Below, in pieces: positions 35,186 through 46,061 of a stretch of DNA of 64,000 nucleotides (position 1 is its first letter; each line of letters starts with the position of its first letter). Location: positions 390,916 to 454,915 of the forward strand of contig JASANG010002570.1 of NCBI GenBank assembly GCA_030248215.1, written 5' to 3'. The notes under the pieces are model-generated. The model saw only the letters and a program-made list of their open reading frames with translations, was not told where the DNA came from and searched no databases. The position numbers and the translations under genes are program-made. The DNA comes from Enoplolaimus lenunculus. Lineage: Eukaryota; Nematoda; Enoplea; Enoplida; Thoracostomopsidae.

Positions 35186-37235
35186 AACGCTAAATGCCTT
35201 GTACCTTTAACCATTAGGCCATTTACCACACTAGTTTGCTTTACACAGTGATTACCATGTGTTTTTCATTTGCTGGGTAGTGAGGCGTACTGAGAAAGTC
35301 CAAGAGATTGGTGGTGATGGTGGGTACTGAGAACCCTCAACTTGAATTCATTCCTCTAATGAAATAATACTGTCTCATTAAACCACAATTTGCCAATTTT
35401 AGCTCGAAAACTAATATTTCAGTTGTTTTTCATGTGTCAACGCCACCAATATTTGTTGTATGTGTTTGAAACAGTCAAAACTATTAAGAATATGATTCTT
35501 AAAAAAGTTAATCTACAGTTACACCAGAATACAATCTCAAAAATATACATGATTCACTACGTAGGTTGCAGAGTGCATCCAGAAGGTGAAAAATACCCGA
35601 AGCTCCAGATAAAAAAATTTTGCTGGAGCCGCAAGTGAGGCAAAATCATGTTATCAAAATAATGTTTAACTTGCTAATTTTAGCAAATATCTGTAGGTTT
35701 TGGTTTTACAGTTATTTGTTTTACGAAATTTCGGCAATTTTTTACTAGAAATTGTACCAAATGTTAAAATGAAACGCACAAACAAATCTATTTTGTATGA
35801 TTATGCAAAATTTCACTACCGAAATCGCCTGAATCTCCGGCAGAAATGTTACCGGAGCCGGTGGTTGATTTTCTGCCGGAGCCGTAGGCACACCGCCGGT
35901 TGTTTCAACTTATAAAAGTACCTTTTTCTCGTTTCTCTTAAAATTTCGACAGGGATTATGTTTCTGCTATTCATCCCCTTGCATACGCCTCTGCTGCCTG
36001 TTTTACTATGAACATTCACGTTCTAATACAGATTCCCCCGTAACAATCTACTATAAATGTTTAAAGACAAAGACATTTGCCCCGTTTTTGTACAAATTAT
36101 TATTGTATACGTACGTATTTGTATTGCGCATACTACAGAGAGCATACAAAAAAATTGCAGATGTGCGTACGTATGTCGTCGTAACTGCAGTGTGCGTTCA
36201 TTCTGGCATATCGCCTACGCAACAACAACACCATCATCAACAACAGAAATATACACAAATTTGTTTGCGTGTCGTTATAAATTATAAAAACAGAAAAAAT
36301 ACAAAAAATGTCTCCAACACGTTTGTTGAAATGAAGATGGTACGGATGTGACTTGTGTACAAGAATGTACAACCGAATTTCCAGTTCGTTCCGGCAAAAA
36401 ATCGACATCTGGTTCCGGCCTGTCTCAGATATTTAAATAATCGGCCCCGTTATTTCTTGACGTACAGTTCCTCCAAACACGTAGCCAACTCGTTACACTA
36501 TGTATCAGCGAACGCAGCCACGCTTACAACCTTTTCGACCAAGCCTTACCATCTCAATTATTATTAAAATTCCAAATGCTCATATGCTTAACTCATAGAT
36601 AGCCTTTCGGATCATATGCGCTTTCCCTGCATTTAAAATTAATGTTTGATCTTTAGGCATAAATGTTTCAATCTGTTCCTAACCTGGATCCAAGAGTCAA
36701 ATTTCCCCTCATCTATTGAACAGCCATTCCAGACTAAAGGCTTCTAAACAGGAAAAATTTGATTTTAAGACTAGCAATGATAGAAAACCAAGCAATCCTT
36801 TGTGGAATGCAGCATTCAGTGTATCGAATACTTGCAACGTGTCCTGTGATCGCACGATAAAAGTTTCAAAGATGTTTTATTTTTCTACCAACGCAATAGA
36901 GGCGTGCAAATATTCATCGGGTTTTCTATTAAAGAAAAAATAGCGGATGCTTCGAAATGTTGATTTTGGATGAGTTTTTTTAATTTTTATTTCATTTCGA
37001 ACATTTGCAGCATATCTGTAACTGAAAATTGCCAGATACGTGATTTTGAACTAATTTTGAACGTAAAAAACAGAACTTCCATAATTTCACCATCGGAAAC
37101 GGACACCGAGTTTACCGGAAACGGATATCCGATTGAACCCTCGAGCAACACCAGTCACCAGTTAGCGGTGAACCTCTTAATTAAGAACCAGTAAACGACA
37201 AAATTTGCAATATCAACGTTATTCATGCTTATCAA

Positions 37236-37451
37236 TTAACCTACAACTGTTGAGTTCAATGTTGGATCGCCCGACAGGCACTGAAATTTGCTCGGCTGAA
37301 ACCGTATTACCGGGCGCTGGCGGTTCTTGCATTTTTCTGTAGGTGGCAGCATTTTACACGCTTGTAAATCGAGCATGAAATTTTTTAATTTTTGCTTCAA
37401 AAAATCAGCTGTACTCATAAAACGTTTTGTGTTGGTGGCAAACGCCTCTAC
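37236..37451 (-). CDS. Possible orphan exon, uncharacterised
   Basis: On the minus strand a CACAG acceptor at 37452-37453 opens a frame reading VEAFATNTKRFMSTADFLKQ and on through KLKNFMLDLQACKMLPPTEK to a stop at 37236. The first half is Lys/Leu-patterned and could be helical. A second frame over the same stretch, starting MQEPPAPGNTVSAEQ, is also open. I recognise no family and found no partner exon, so it may be chance or one exon of an unseen gene. Confidence 0.2.
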   Translation of the reverse strand, partial: VEAFATNTKRFMSTADFLKQKLKNFMLDLQACKMLPPTEKCKNRQRPVIRFQPSKFQCLSGDPTLNSTVVG

Positions 37452-38386
37452 CTGTGACTGCCCATGTTACGACGCGAAAGGTGTGGCTCCAAGATATGGC
37501 GTACATATCAAACACGTACGAGTAGCAATCTATACTTGGTTTTATCGATTTGTCTAAAAATATTACTTGTGCGAAAGGTGTTTAACGGCTTGTTATACTA
37601 ATCTTGAAAGTAATGCTTAATCAAAAATTTGAGCTAAGATTACGTACGTGTATATATATGCCCCAATTTATTTACACATTAAGTCATTTTTCTTAAAACT
37701 TCACACCACGTTCATTGTACCTATCCAGCTAATTTGCAGACACAAAATATCCGATACTCATTGCTCAATTTGGAGCTTGAATCATAAAATTCCAAGAACT
37801 CACTACACAATGCCAGCTATCCTACTTACGTAACATAAACACAATGCTTAACAGCAAAGATATTCCACTTTCTGGTATTGAAACAACAATAACAATGATC
37901 ACATCGGGCTATGAAACAGTCAAAAGCACACTTCCAACACGTGCAAATATATATACTTATACATACTACAGAGTGCGACACTGCGGATGACACCAAATCA
38001 ATAGGTACCGTGGCCAGACACATGATATCCAGCCATACCCGAATATTGAAGTAAAGCAGAAACTTAATCAAGCTAACTTAGTCGTTCTTGATATAATTTA
38101 TTATTAACAGCAATTTAATACCTTTTAGAATACCGGAACAGGGTGCCGATTGTTTTCCGGAACCGGACATCCGGTCGCATCCTGAAACATTGCACAAACA
38201 CACAAATCTCACAACTCAAACAAGTATCACAGCAAATTAATTGCTAATTTCTATGTTGCCGTCTAAACTATAACATACGGAACGAATAAAGATGTGAACA
38301 ATACAATTGGTAACTGGAACATGCATGAACTGTAGCCAATTTGCAATACGTACGTACACACACACAAATATAATACATATACCAGG

Positions 38387-38706
38387 GTGCAACCGGAATT
38401 ACAATTTACCGGAAACGGAATTTGACAATTTTACCGGAACCGGAAAGTGAAAAATGCATTTCACCAAAAATTTCATTTTAATCGTATTTTTTGCTCTATT
38501 ACTTGTGAAATAACCTTAGTCGAACATAATTATTTATTTTATTTGTTGTATTTTAGATTTTCGTCGTCGATTGAAGTGAAATCTACCATCAAAGGCTTAT
38601 ATTCGGAGTACAAGTGGCTTTCAAAAGAGATTCTTAAAAATTAGCAAAGTTAAGAAAACGGGCAAATTAAATCCGGTAAAAATTTACCGGAACCGGAAGG
38701 TGAAAA
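38387..38706 (+). mobile_element. CAGGGTGCAACCGG-type hAT-like MITE, right end lost
   Basis: The element starts CAGGGTGCAACCGGAATTAC and continues with repeated TACCGGAACCGG. The same internal block as 62805-63139 follows (GAAATAACCTTAGTCGAACA here, complementary there). It stops at an AT microsatellite where the right terminus should be. Confidence 0.8.
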
Positions 38707-38782
38707 AATGCATATATATTATATATAATATATATTATATATATAATATATATAATATATATATATATAATATATATATAAG
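38707..38782. repeat. AT dinucleotide microsatellite
   Basis: An almost pure run of TA/AT with a few AA interruptions lies between a truncated hAT-like element and the next one. It may have replaced or mediated loss of the missing ends. Confidence 0.95.
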
Positions 38783-39082
38783 AATTAGGAATATGCCGAT
38801 TAAACGGCATCAGCATCAGTAATAATCGGCACTTTTCGTTAGTATCGGCATCGGCACTGCAAAAAATTGCCGATTCTTTGCCAAATATGTTTTGCACATA
38901 TAACAGTCAGTTGGAATGCTATCGATTTCATTTCTGGGCGCATACCAGTGACTGCTCAATTGTTATCTCTCTTGCGTTTGTGTTTGAGAAAATTATATAA
39001 TTGAAATGAACTGTTCTTATAAAATTCTAATCGTTTATGATGGTTAGGTTTAAGTCTTCGTTCAAATGATGTAACGTAGTAT

Positions 39083-39500
39083 CAGGGTGCAATCGGAATT
39101 CTGATTAGAATTCCGATTCAAAAAGTTCCGATTCCGATTCCGACTGCACAATCAATCGGAATCGGAATTTCCACATTTTTATTTTAGGGACTACTTTTTG
39201 CGATACGTATGTTGCATAAAAATTCATCATTTTTCTATTAAATTGTTTTTGATGAGTTAACTTATCAATAATTGATTGTAGTTTAGTTTTACTGAGGCAA
39301 AAACTGATTGTCAGTTTGTTCATGCGATGTTTTCGAGAATTGTTACCAGCCAACAGACACACTAAATCAATATTATACTTGTTAATACAAATTATCCGTA
39401 TAGTCACAAAGTCTGTAGTTCCGATTCATCTTCTGATTCCGATATAAATTTGCTGTTCCGCTTTTGATTCCAGCATAATCCACTTTCGCTTTGCACCCTG
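39083..39500. mobile_element. CAGGGTGCAATCGG-type hAT-like element, nested
   Basis: The ends CAGGGTGCAATCGG and TTTGCACCCTG are inverted. Flanks are the identical octamers CGTAGTAT at 39075-39082 and 39501-39508. The host sequence resumes exactly after the duplication. An 8-bp duplication with CAGGG ends is the signature of the hAT superfamily. Confidence 0.92.
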
Positions 39501-39608
39501 CGTAGTATCCTATCTGTTTATTATGCACGGTGTACTAAAGTTGGAATCGGCATCGGCAAAATTTCACAATAAGAATCGGTATCGATCGGTAAAAATTTTC
39601 GTATCGGC

Positions 39609-39981
39609 CAGAGTACAAAATGGAACTGGATCATACCGGAATCGGAATAGCAAATTTATACCGTAATCGTAATCGGAGCTACAAATTTTTTGACTATACG
39701 GATATCTTGGATAAACAAGTTAATATTGATTATGGGTGTCTGTTGGCTGACAATTCTCAAAAACGTCGCAAGAACGAATTGGCAATCATTATTTGGCTCT
39801 GTAAAACTAAACTACAATCAATTATATATTGATAAGTTAACTTATCGAAAACAATTGAATATATATAAATCATGCAGAATGTTTAAACAACATATCACAA
39901 CAAGTAGGCCTAAAATTAAAATGTGAAAATTCCGATTCCGATTGATTGTGCAATTGGAATCGGAATTCCGATTGCACCCTG
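39609..39981. mobile_element. Second CAGGGTGCAATCGG-type hAT-like element, nested
   Basis: The left end is degraded (CAGAGTACAAAATGGAAC) and the right end reads GGAATTCCGATTGCACCCTG. Perfect octamers GTATCGGC flank it at 39601-39608 and 39982-39989. It shares the block AACTTATCGAAAACAATTGA with the first nested element, in inverted orientation. Confidence 0.9.
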
Positions 39982-40493
39982 GTATCGGCGCATCCCTAGC
40001 TAGATTAGTGAAAAAAAATCACGCGAGCGAAAAACCAATCAACGAACCACAATTTTAGTACTAATACTAATTACAACATTTTTTAGTTTTAATCCTGTTA
40101 GGAACGCAAGTTTCATTATGCTCAAACAGTATGTAGCTGGCTATCGGTCACATCCAGTATTCGAAGAAATATACTCCGTAAGCGTTGCGTTTCGGTGCAT
40201 CACATTTTCTGGCAAAGGTAAAGTTTCAAATTTACTCACTCAGATTTTTGTCTACTTACTAAGTACAACTAAACTATCTAGCAGCTCTATTTAAAATCCT
40301 TAATAGAATGTGTCTGGTGCACTTAAATACCCCATAGTAGGCTGTCGGACCAGGTCGCAACACACGCCGGTTCATTTTGTACTACAAAAAATTACGTACA
40401 CAATAACTATGTCGGTATATGTGCACGTAAGTGTGTGTAAAGCAAATGTTGCCATGCCTGTGCACATATACCGGTATAAGAAGTTGTTGCAAC

Positions 40494-40564
40494 GGCCGCG
40501 TGGTGTAGCGGTTGCATGCTTGGCTCGAGCGCAAGAGGGCCGAGGTTCGATTTCCGGCGTGGTC
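40494..40564 (+). tRNA. tRNA-like sequence, anticodon CGA, probably pseudo-tRNA or SINE head
   Basis: The 71 bases fold as a cloverleaf by eye. The acceptor GGCCGCG pairs with CGTGGTC at all seven positions (two G.T). The D arm is GTG/CAT, the anticodon arm CTTGG-CTCGAGC-GCAAG has CGA in the loop after T33, and the T loop is TTCGATT. The T stem CGAGG/TCCGG has two mismatches, and there is no long variable arm as expected for tRNA-Ser. I therefore favour a decayed tRNA or the head of a SINE over a working gene. Confidence 0.35.
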
Positions 40565-41361
40565 ATTAACTTTTGACAGAACTTCAAACAGGGGTCGTGC
40601 TGACCGTATAGTACTAACAAACTATAAGTTGCATACTGTTGTCTAAACGGTCATCATCATCGACCCTTGATGTCACTAATCCGGGTTGCGAATTTTACAC
40701 AATACAATAATATTAAACAAAAAAACAAGCATAAGCCGGTGCCACAATGCAAGTGGGCATCAAATTCCTACGTACAACGGCGGATCATAAAACAAAAATC
40801 TTCCTACTGCGCTGCCACAGCCAAAAGTCCTGTTCCCGTGTACGACAGGTAAAGCCAAGCGTTTAAAAATTCATGAACAAATTTCAAGTGCGGCAAAATT
40901 ATAAAAACCAATTGTGTAATTGTGTTTTATACTTCAGCAAACCAATCACTTACGTGTACATAATATAGGTAGATTTCACTTGCAAATCGGAGCTGGATAA
41001 TATCGAAATCGGAATAGCAAATTTACAACATGATAATTTGTATTAACAGATAAACGTACGTAATTGATTTACAGCGTATGTATGTTAGCAGGCAGCAAGT
41101 ACATTTTTCAAAATAAAATGATTTGGTGCTACTCAAATACGTACCTACGTATTGCACGCCTCAAATTCTACTATCAATGGGCGAATTTACATTCTATGTT
41201 CGGCTAATATCCGTTTCCAGCAAAAAATTGTGCATCGGGTACGGTTTCAATATCCGGCAAAATTGATATCCGGTCGATGCTTGTCTACAGCTAAAAACAC
41301 CAAAAATGCTTGCTTACACCATAAATCGGTGCGTCACCCAAAAATATACTTTATCCTTACT

Positions 41362-41757
41362 TAGGATGTGCCGATTATTCGGCATCGGTAATAATCGGCA
41401 CTTTTCGTAAGTATCGGCACTGCAAAAAAATTGCCGATTCTTTGCTGACACTTTTTGCACATAGCAACCAGTTGCAATGCTATCAATTTCATTTCTGGGC
41501 GCATACCAGTGTCTGCTTCGGAAAATTGTTATCTCTCTTGTGTTTGTGTTTGAAAAAATTAATTGGAATGAACCGTTCTTATAAAATTATAATTGTTTAT
41601 GATCACTAGTGAGTCTTCATATAATGATGTAAGGTAGTACCCTATTTGTTTATTAAGCATGATATACTAAAGTTGGAATCGACATCGGCAAAATTTCAAA
41701 ATAAGAATCGGCATCGGTATCGGAATCGGCTAAAATTTTTGTAACCGCACATCCCTA
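41362..41757. mobile_element. GATGTGCCGAT-type hAT-like MITE, uninterrupted copy
   Basis: It begins TAGGATGTGCCGATTATTCG and ends GTAACCGCACATCCCTA. At about 41635 it reads GATGTAAGGTAGTACCCTAT, the empty-site counterpart of the junction occupied by the nested element at 39083. It ends about 190 bases beyond the JUN stop codon. Confidence 0.85.
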
Positions 41758-41946
41758 AATTCCTTAAACCTTAGCAGACATACGTAAATAAATATATAAA
41801 ACACTCTTCAGTAATATATATCAGTTTGTACTTTTACATCTGACTATTGCATTAAACAGCAGAATCCTTCAAAATTGCGACAGAGCTACGTTTTATACGG
41901 ATATTCGAAATTTTCCACGCTATCCCAGTCAGCGAACCAAATCTTT

Positions 41947-44900
41947 TCAACTCCTGACCACTTCGGCTTTGACTTCAACTACAAATTCTTGCTGGCTACC
42001 CGCTTTGCGACCCGAAACGCTGGCGCTGCCTTTGTTTAGTTGTTGAATAAATTTTGACAATTTTGGATCGCTAGCTAGCTCTGCGCTCAGACTGCAACCA
42101 TTTGAGCAATGCTGGGCAACTAATTGCTTTAGCAGCTCAAGTGCATCGTGACCTGCATTGAGCCGGCGTTGCAGTGCATCGTTCGTTGCAGTTCGCTGAG
42201 ATACTTCAGCTTCAAGTTCTGCAATTTTTTGCAGCTTTCGCATTCGACACCTCGAAGCTGCAACGCGATTGCGAGCACGTTTCCGTTCGAGTTTCAATCG
42301 ATCTTGAACTCCAGGTTCTAGCACTACTAGCGGAATATCGCCAGAATTGCGGCTTCCCGGATCAACCCCACCCGCTAAAGATCCTTTACCTCTACATGCA
42401 GCAGACACCCCTGATTTGTTTCCTTGACCCGTGTCATCCTGAGAGTGTCCCATCTTGTTCACGGAATACGGGACTGTGACCGAAGAGCTGCTGTACGACG
42501 ATTCTGATGAAAACGAGTTAGCTGGAGACAGCGCTGACGCAAGTATGTTTGGGCTAAACCCAGTACTATTCACCAAGGCGTTGGTGTTCGTTCTTGCCTG
42601 CCCAGTCATACCAACTTGCTTATTGTCCGGTCGTATTTGACCGTTTGAAATAGGACATTTTTGTCCAGCCCGCGACGGCAGGCAACCTCGTCCTGTACCC
42701 CTGGCAGGCTGCTTACTTCTGAAAGACATTGTAGTAGCTGAACTGCGCGAAACACTTTTCATTACAGATAATTTACTGGAAGCATTATTTAAGCCATGAT
42801 CTAAACCTTGTTGCGATCCAGCAGAATGTCTTACAGACAACGCTGACGCGCTAGCACTACGTTTCGTACCACCGTCTCCAATAATTTGTTTTGACGCTGA
42901 ACGCGAGCAGCCAGGCACGAGAGCGGGAACGGCTGAATAATTGGTAAGGCCGCTCAAAGGAGCATTATTTGAACTTTCAGAAGCCAAACCAGTTGATACA
43001 GCAGGGTCCGAGCTAGGCTGTGCAGATAGTGTACAACTGCTACTTACCGACGTATCAATCGTTAACACTTGTTCGAGTGGTTTATCATGCTTTTGTAGAC
43101 TTCTTACGTTTGGTAGGACCCCATCAGACGCAATTGGGTTATGCCGTACAGCACTAAACGCAGTATTAGGCGACGGTACACACTGGCTGGAAGAGCCAGA
43201 TATTGGTTGTTGTTGCAAACTGTTAATTCCAAGAATATGCGGTGCGCTAATAATAGTTGAACTACTATCACTTCCGTTCGTCCCTACAAGACTACTTGAA
43301 ATCATATGGGGCTCATTTTTCGCCAAAGCCAGGCTACCTGTTATTGGTTTCACATGAATGACACGTGATCCATGAGCACTAGGCACATGAGCTGTAATAA
43401 CAGATGAACTATTAGTAGCGGAAGTCACACCAGAATCCCCTAAAATCATACCCGATGAATTGCAATCCAAAGCGACTACCGATGGTGCCCCCTGTCCCTC
43501 CACTTGCCCAGCAATTACAGACGCCCCAGTAGCAACTAGGGTGGCGCCATGACTTATACCGTTGGCAGGGCCAACAACTGTGCGTTCCACATTTCCAACT
43601 CCAGGTACCGATAAATTATTGCTAACAGATGAGGTAGTTTTTTGGACACCATTCTCCCCCGCATGAGTTACACCTTGCCGCAAACTAGACTCACCTTGCA
43701 TAACGTGTCCGCTAGAGCTAGGAAAAGTTGCAAGCGCAATTGTTCTCAGCTGATTTGCCGATAGCACAGGCAATTGCAGCGCTGCTGGTGCCGTAGAGTT
43801 TGTGCTGCTATTTCGGGAGGTACCGAGTTGAATACTGGGTAAACCCACCCCTACCGATTGAACCGCACCTGCGATCGACGTCTGCCACCCCGGTGTTGAC
43901 CCAGGTTTAATCGGCGACAGGACAAGTGGGATCAACTGAGCTGTATTCGCAGTCAATTGTTCCGACGATGGTAAATTGGGAAATGTTGACAACGTAAACT
44001 GTGGAGGACAGCTCTGTTCACCATTAAACTCGTTATCATTACGCTGACTTATAAATTCATGCTGCTGATTATCACCATTACAGTTTGAATTTAAATTCGG
44101 AGCCAATACGTCAACACTTGTTGTAGGCGAAGAAGTTGGAACAATAACCGAATTTATCACAGATTCAAGCTTTGACATAGGCAACATTTGACCAGGTACA
44201 CTCACAGGTGGCTTATTAGCTGAAATGTTTGATGATGATGCCACATGGGAGTTCTTACTTGTTCCAGGTATAGCTGCTGTGTTATCCGCATTTGGTAGAC
44301 CCACAGTCCTTGCTTGATTTGTAATGTCGCTCGGACACACATTTGGAACCGCGCATGCAACAGAAGTAGGCCCAGGAATTCCTTCTACAGCAGGCAGTAC
44401 TGGTAATTCAACAGGTCTGTTAGTACCACTACTAGAAGCCGCCATCGATTCATCAGTTTGCGACTCTTGATCTTCTTTTTTCGCCGGAACCGAAGACGCG
44501 AACGCGCCGATTAAACCAGCAACCGGCGTCGAAGTGCTAGGTCCACTGCCGTTAGGTGACATAAGTTGATGCAAATGACTTAGCGCATCTAAAAAGCCGC
44601 GAGCGTAGTTTTCTTGTTCAATTGTACCAGGTTTCGACAATAAACTTGCGATTGGTGTCGCCGAGGCTCCGACTGTTGTACCACCGGTTACAGCTGTCGT
44701 ACCAGACGACGATGAATCTAAACAAACATAACTGAACTGTGTTACCCTGCAAACCATGAGTATACAATGCTGAGTATTTGCTGGGATACTGACGAGAGAA
44801 GCAACATGTTAGAGGAGTTAAGGAGAAGGAATTTTCGATAAAACCGAAATTGAAACGCTGTAAAACTAAGAAAATGCCTTATTTCTAGGTTTCTAGCTTA

Positions 44901-45423
44901 CATATTTATTTGTCGGAAAACAAACTTCATTTGTTGCTGAAAAATTTTCAGGTACATTCCGCAGAACAACACCATGAGCAAACTTGTCCTTTATCTGTGT
45001 TGAATGGATTTTTAAGAATCCTTAAACGCTCAAATATTTTGTATTCTTAGTTTATATTAACGTTCTAGCACTAAATGCATAAACGATATAAAGTCTAGGC
45101 TTCATTCTAAATATTGTTTCTGACCGCAGCAAAGTAACATTCTACTGTATGTATAACACACAAGTCTTTGAATTATACCGACAGCAAATACAGGAGTCAC
45201 CGCCTGAGGGCGGTGCCAACAACGAAAAACTGATTCATGCTCACTTACTGCTAAGCGTTTTTTCAACATCCGGAGTCGACATTAATAGTTTTATGACATC
45301 TGGAGTTTGAATAATTTTTTTGTTATCGCTTGCAGTAACAGGTGCAAAATCCAAAGTTAACATCTTTTTTCTTTCTTCGATCGTCCCCGATAACTTAGGA
45401 TGTTTGGCTGATGATTCATTCAT
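41947..45423 (-). CDS. JUN: Jun-family bZIP transcription factor, exceptionally long
   Basis: Two coding exons, 45423-45249 and 44717-41947 (2946 nt), give 981 aa; human c-Jun is 331. An in-frame TAA precedes the start ATG. Exon 1 holds the Jun delta/JNK-docking region: LTLDFAP then IIQTPDVIKLLMSTPDVEKT, equivalent to c-Jun LLTSPDVGLLKLASPELERL. Exon 2 begins with the second Jun block, GTIEQENYARGFLDALSHLH. About 700 residues rich in Ser, Thr, Gly, Asn and Val with no recognisable domain follow. The basic region ERKRARNRVAASRCRMRK (869-886) precedes a zipper and the Jun-typical end VAQHCSNGC (933), plus a 48-residue tail. Jun proteins bind TGACTCA-type sites as AP-1 dimers in the nucleus. Both JNK sites are Thr-Pro (T40, T50), and two zipper leucines are replaced. 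Family assignment is firm; dimer partners are unknown. Confidence 0.94.
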
Positions 45424-45722
45424 TATTAGGTATATTTATATAATATATATGTACTTGTTTTTTAAATTAATTGTAAACACATGTATAGCATAGGGGAAAG
45501 CTAAACTTTGAATATAAAAAGTCAATATGTTAACATTTAACAATAACATAATTAATCACCGTTCTATATTTATCGAAATCTAAGAAACCAAACATGGTAC
45601 TGTCGTCGAATGCGTACGGTAAGTCCATGTAAGCAGAGAATGCAATGTCATGCAGGGTGCAATCGGAATTCCGATTCCGATTAGTATTCCGATTCAAAAC
45701 GATTTCCGATTCCGGTTCCAAC

Positions 45723-46061
45723 TGAAGCCTACACCTTCAGTCTTATACTACCAGCCAGAACTGCATAAAAACGCAACCACGCGCAGCCAGCAGTCCCATA
45801 CTTTTCCCACTGGCCGCTTTTACACCATAAAACTCTCCGTTTATTTTTCTTATTTTTTGAGCAAAAGCAACGGCCGCTATTTCATAATTGCTTTTGAATC
45901 ATTCTATATACTTATGCTGCTTTGTCAAGCTTTTCATTTACAATACCACACATGTGTGTAATACACAAATTCATGGACATCTGAACATGGCACATTGAAC
46001 ATATGTACACACAGGTATATAAAAGCCCTGGTGTTACTAGTACAATCATCCGCCAGTAAAT
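45723..46061 (+). repeat. 340-bp repeat with TATA-like end (copy B)
   Basis: Near-identical partner of 34846-35185. It lies 300-640 bases upstream of the JUN start codon, with its TATATAAAAGCCC pointing away from JUN. It abuts a CAGGGTGCAATCGG fragment on its left, as copy A abuts an ACGGTTACACCCTG end, so both copies share the same relation to the hAT-like repeat. Confidence 0.85.

Larger units (their letters stand above)
38786..39998. mobile_element. hAT-like GATGTGCCGAT MITE carrying two nested elements
   Basis: The outer element starts TAGGAATATGCCGATTA and ends TATCGGCGCATCCCTA. Removing the insertions at 39083-39500 and 39609-39981, with one copy of each 8-bp duplication, leaves about 406 bases. 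That aligns well with the uninterrupted copy at 41362-41757 (shared CATTTCTGGGCGCATACCAG and TTAAGTCTTC-type blocks). No transposase is encoded. Confidence 0.88.
30810..41946. other. 11-kb repeat-rich intergenic region between convergent ROMO1 and JUN
   Basis: I found no exon with family support. Contents in order: a 32-base direct duplication at 31065-31120 (GTCCCAGCTACTGTTGTTCA), a CAGGGTGCAACCGG fragment near 32197-32270, TTAGGC-like arrays and GGGCCCATGTATAGAAC elements at 32590-34140, and a 340-bp repeat at 34846-35185. Next come a CCGGAGCC-rich segment near 35560-35895, a CAACAACA-type tract near 36220-36245, and GGATATCCGG fragments near 36390-37140. Last are a truncated hAT-like element at 38387-38706, the nested complex at 38786-39998, a tRNA-like sequence at 40494-40564 and a further hAT-like MITE at 41362-41757. 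Confidence 0.65.

Noticed and set aside
36220-36250. CAACAACACCATCATCAACAAC tract as a coding poly-Gln or His exon
   Set aside because: Simple repeat with no flanking splice signals or partner exon.
40751-40855. Plus-strand frame starting MQVGIKFLRTTADHKTKIF
   Set aside because: Short, no recognised family, no supporting exon; the donor-like GTAAAG at its end is weak evidence alone.
42941-43357. Plus-strand ORF of 138 codons opposite Jun
   Set aside because: It is the antisense shadow of the serine-rich Jun exon, whose codon use leaves the opposite strand open.
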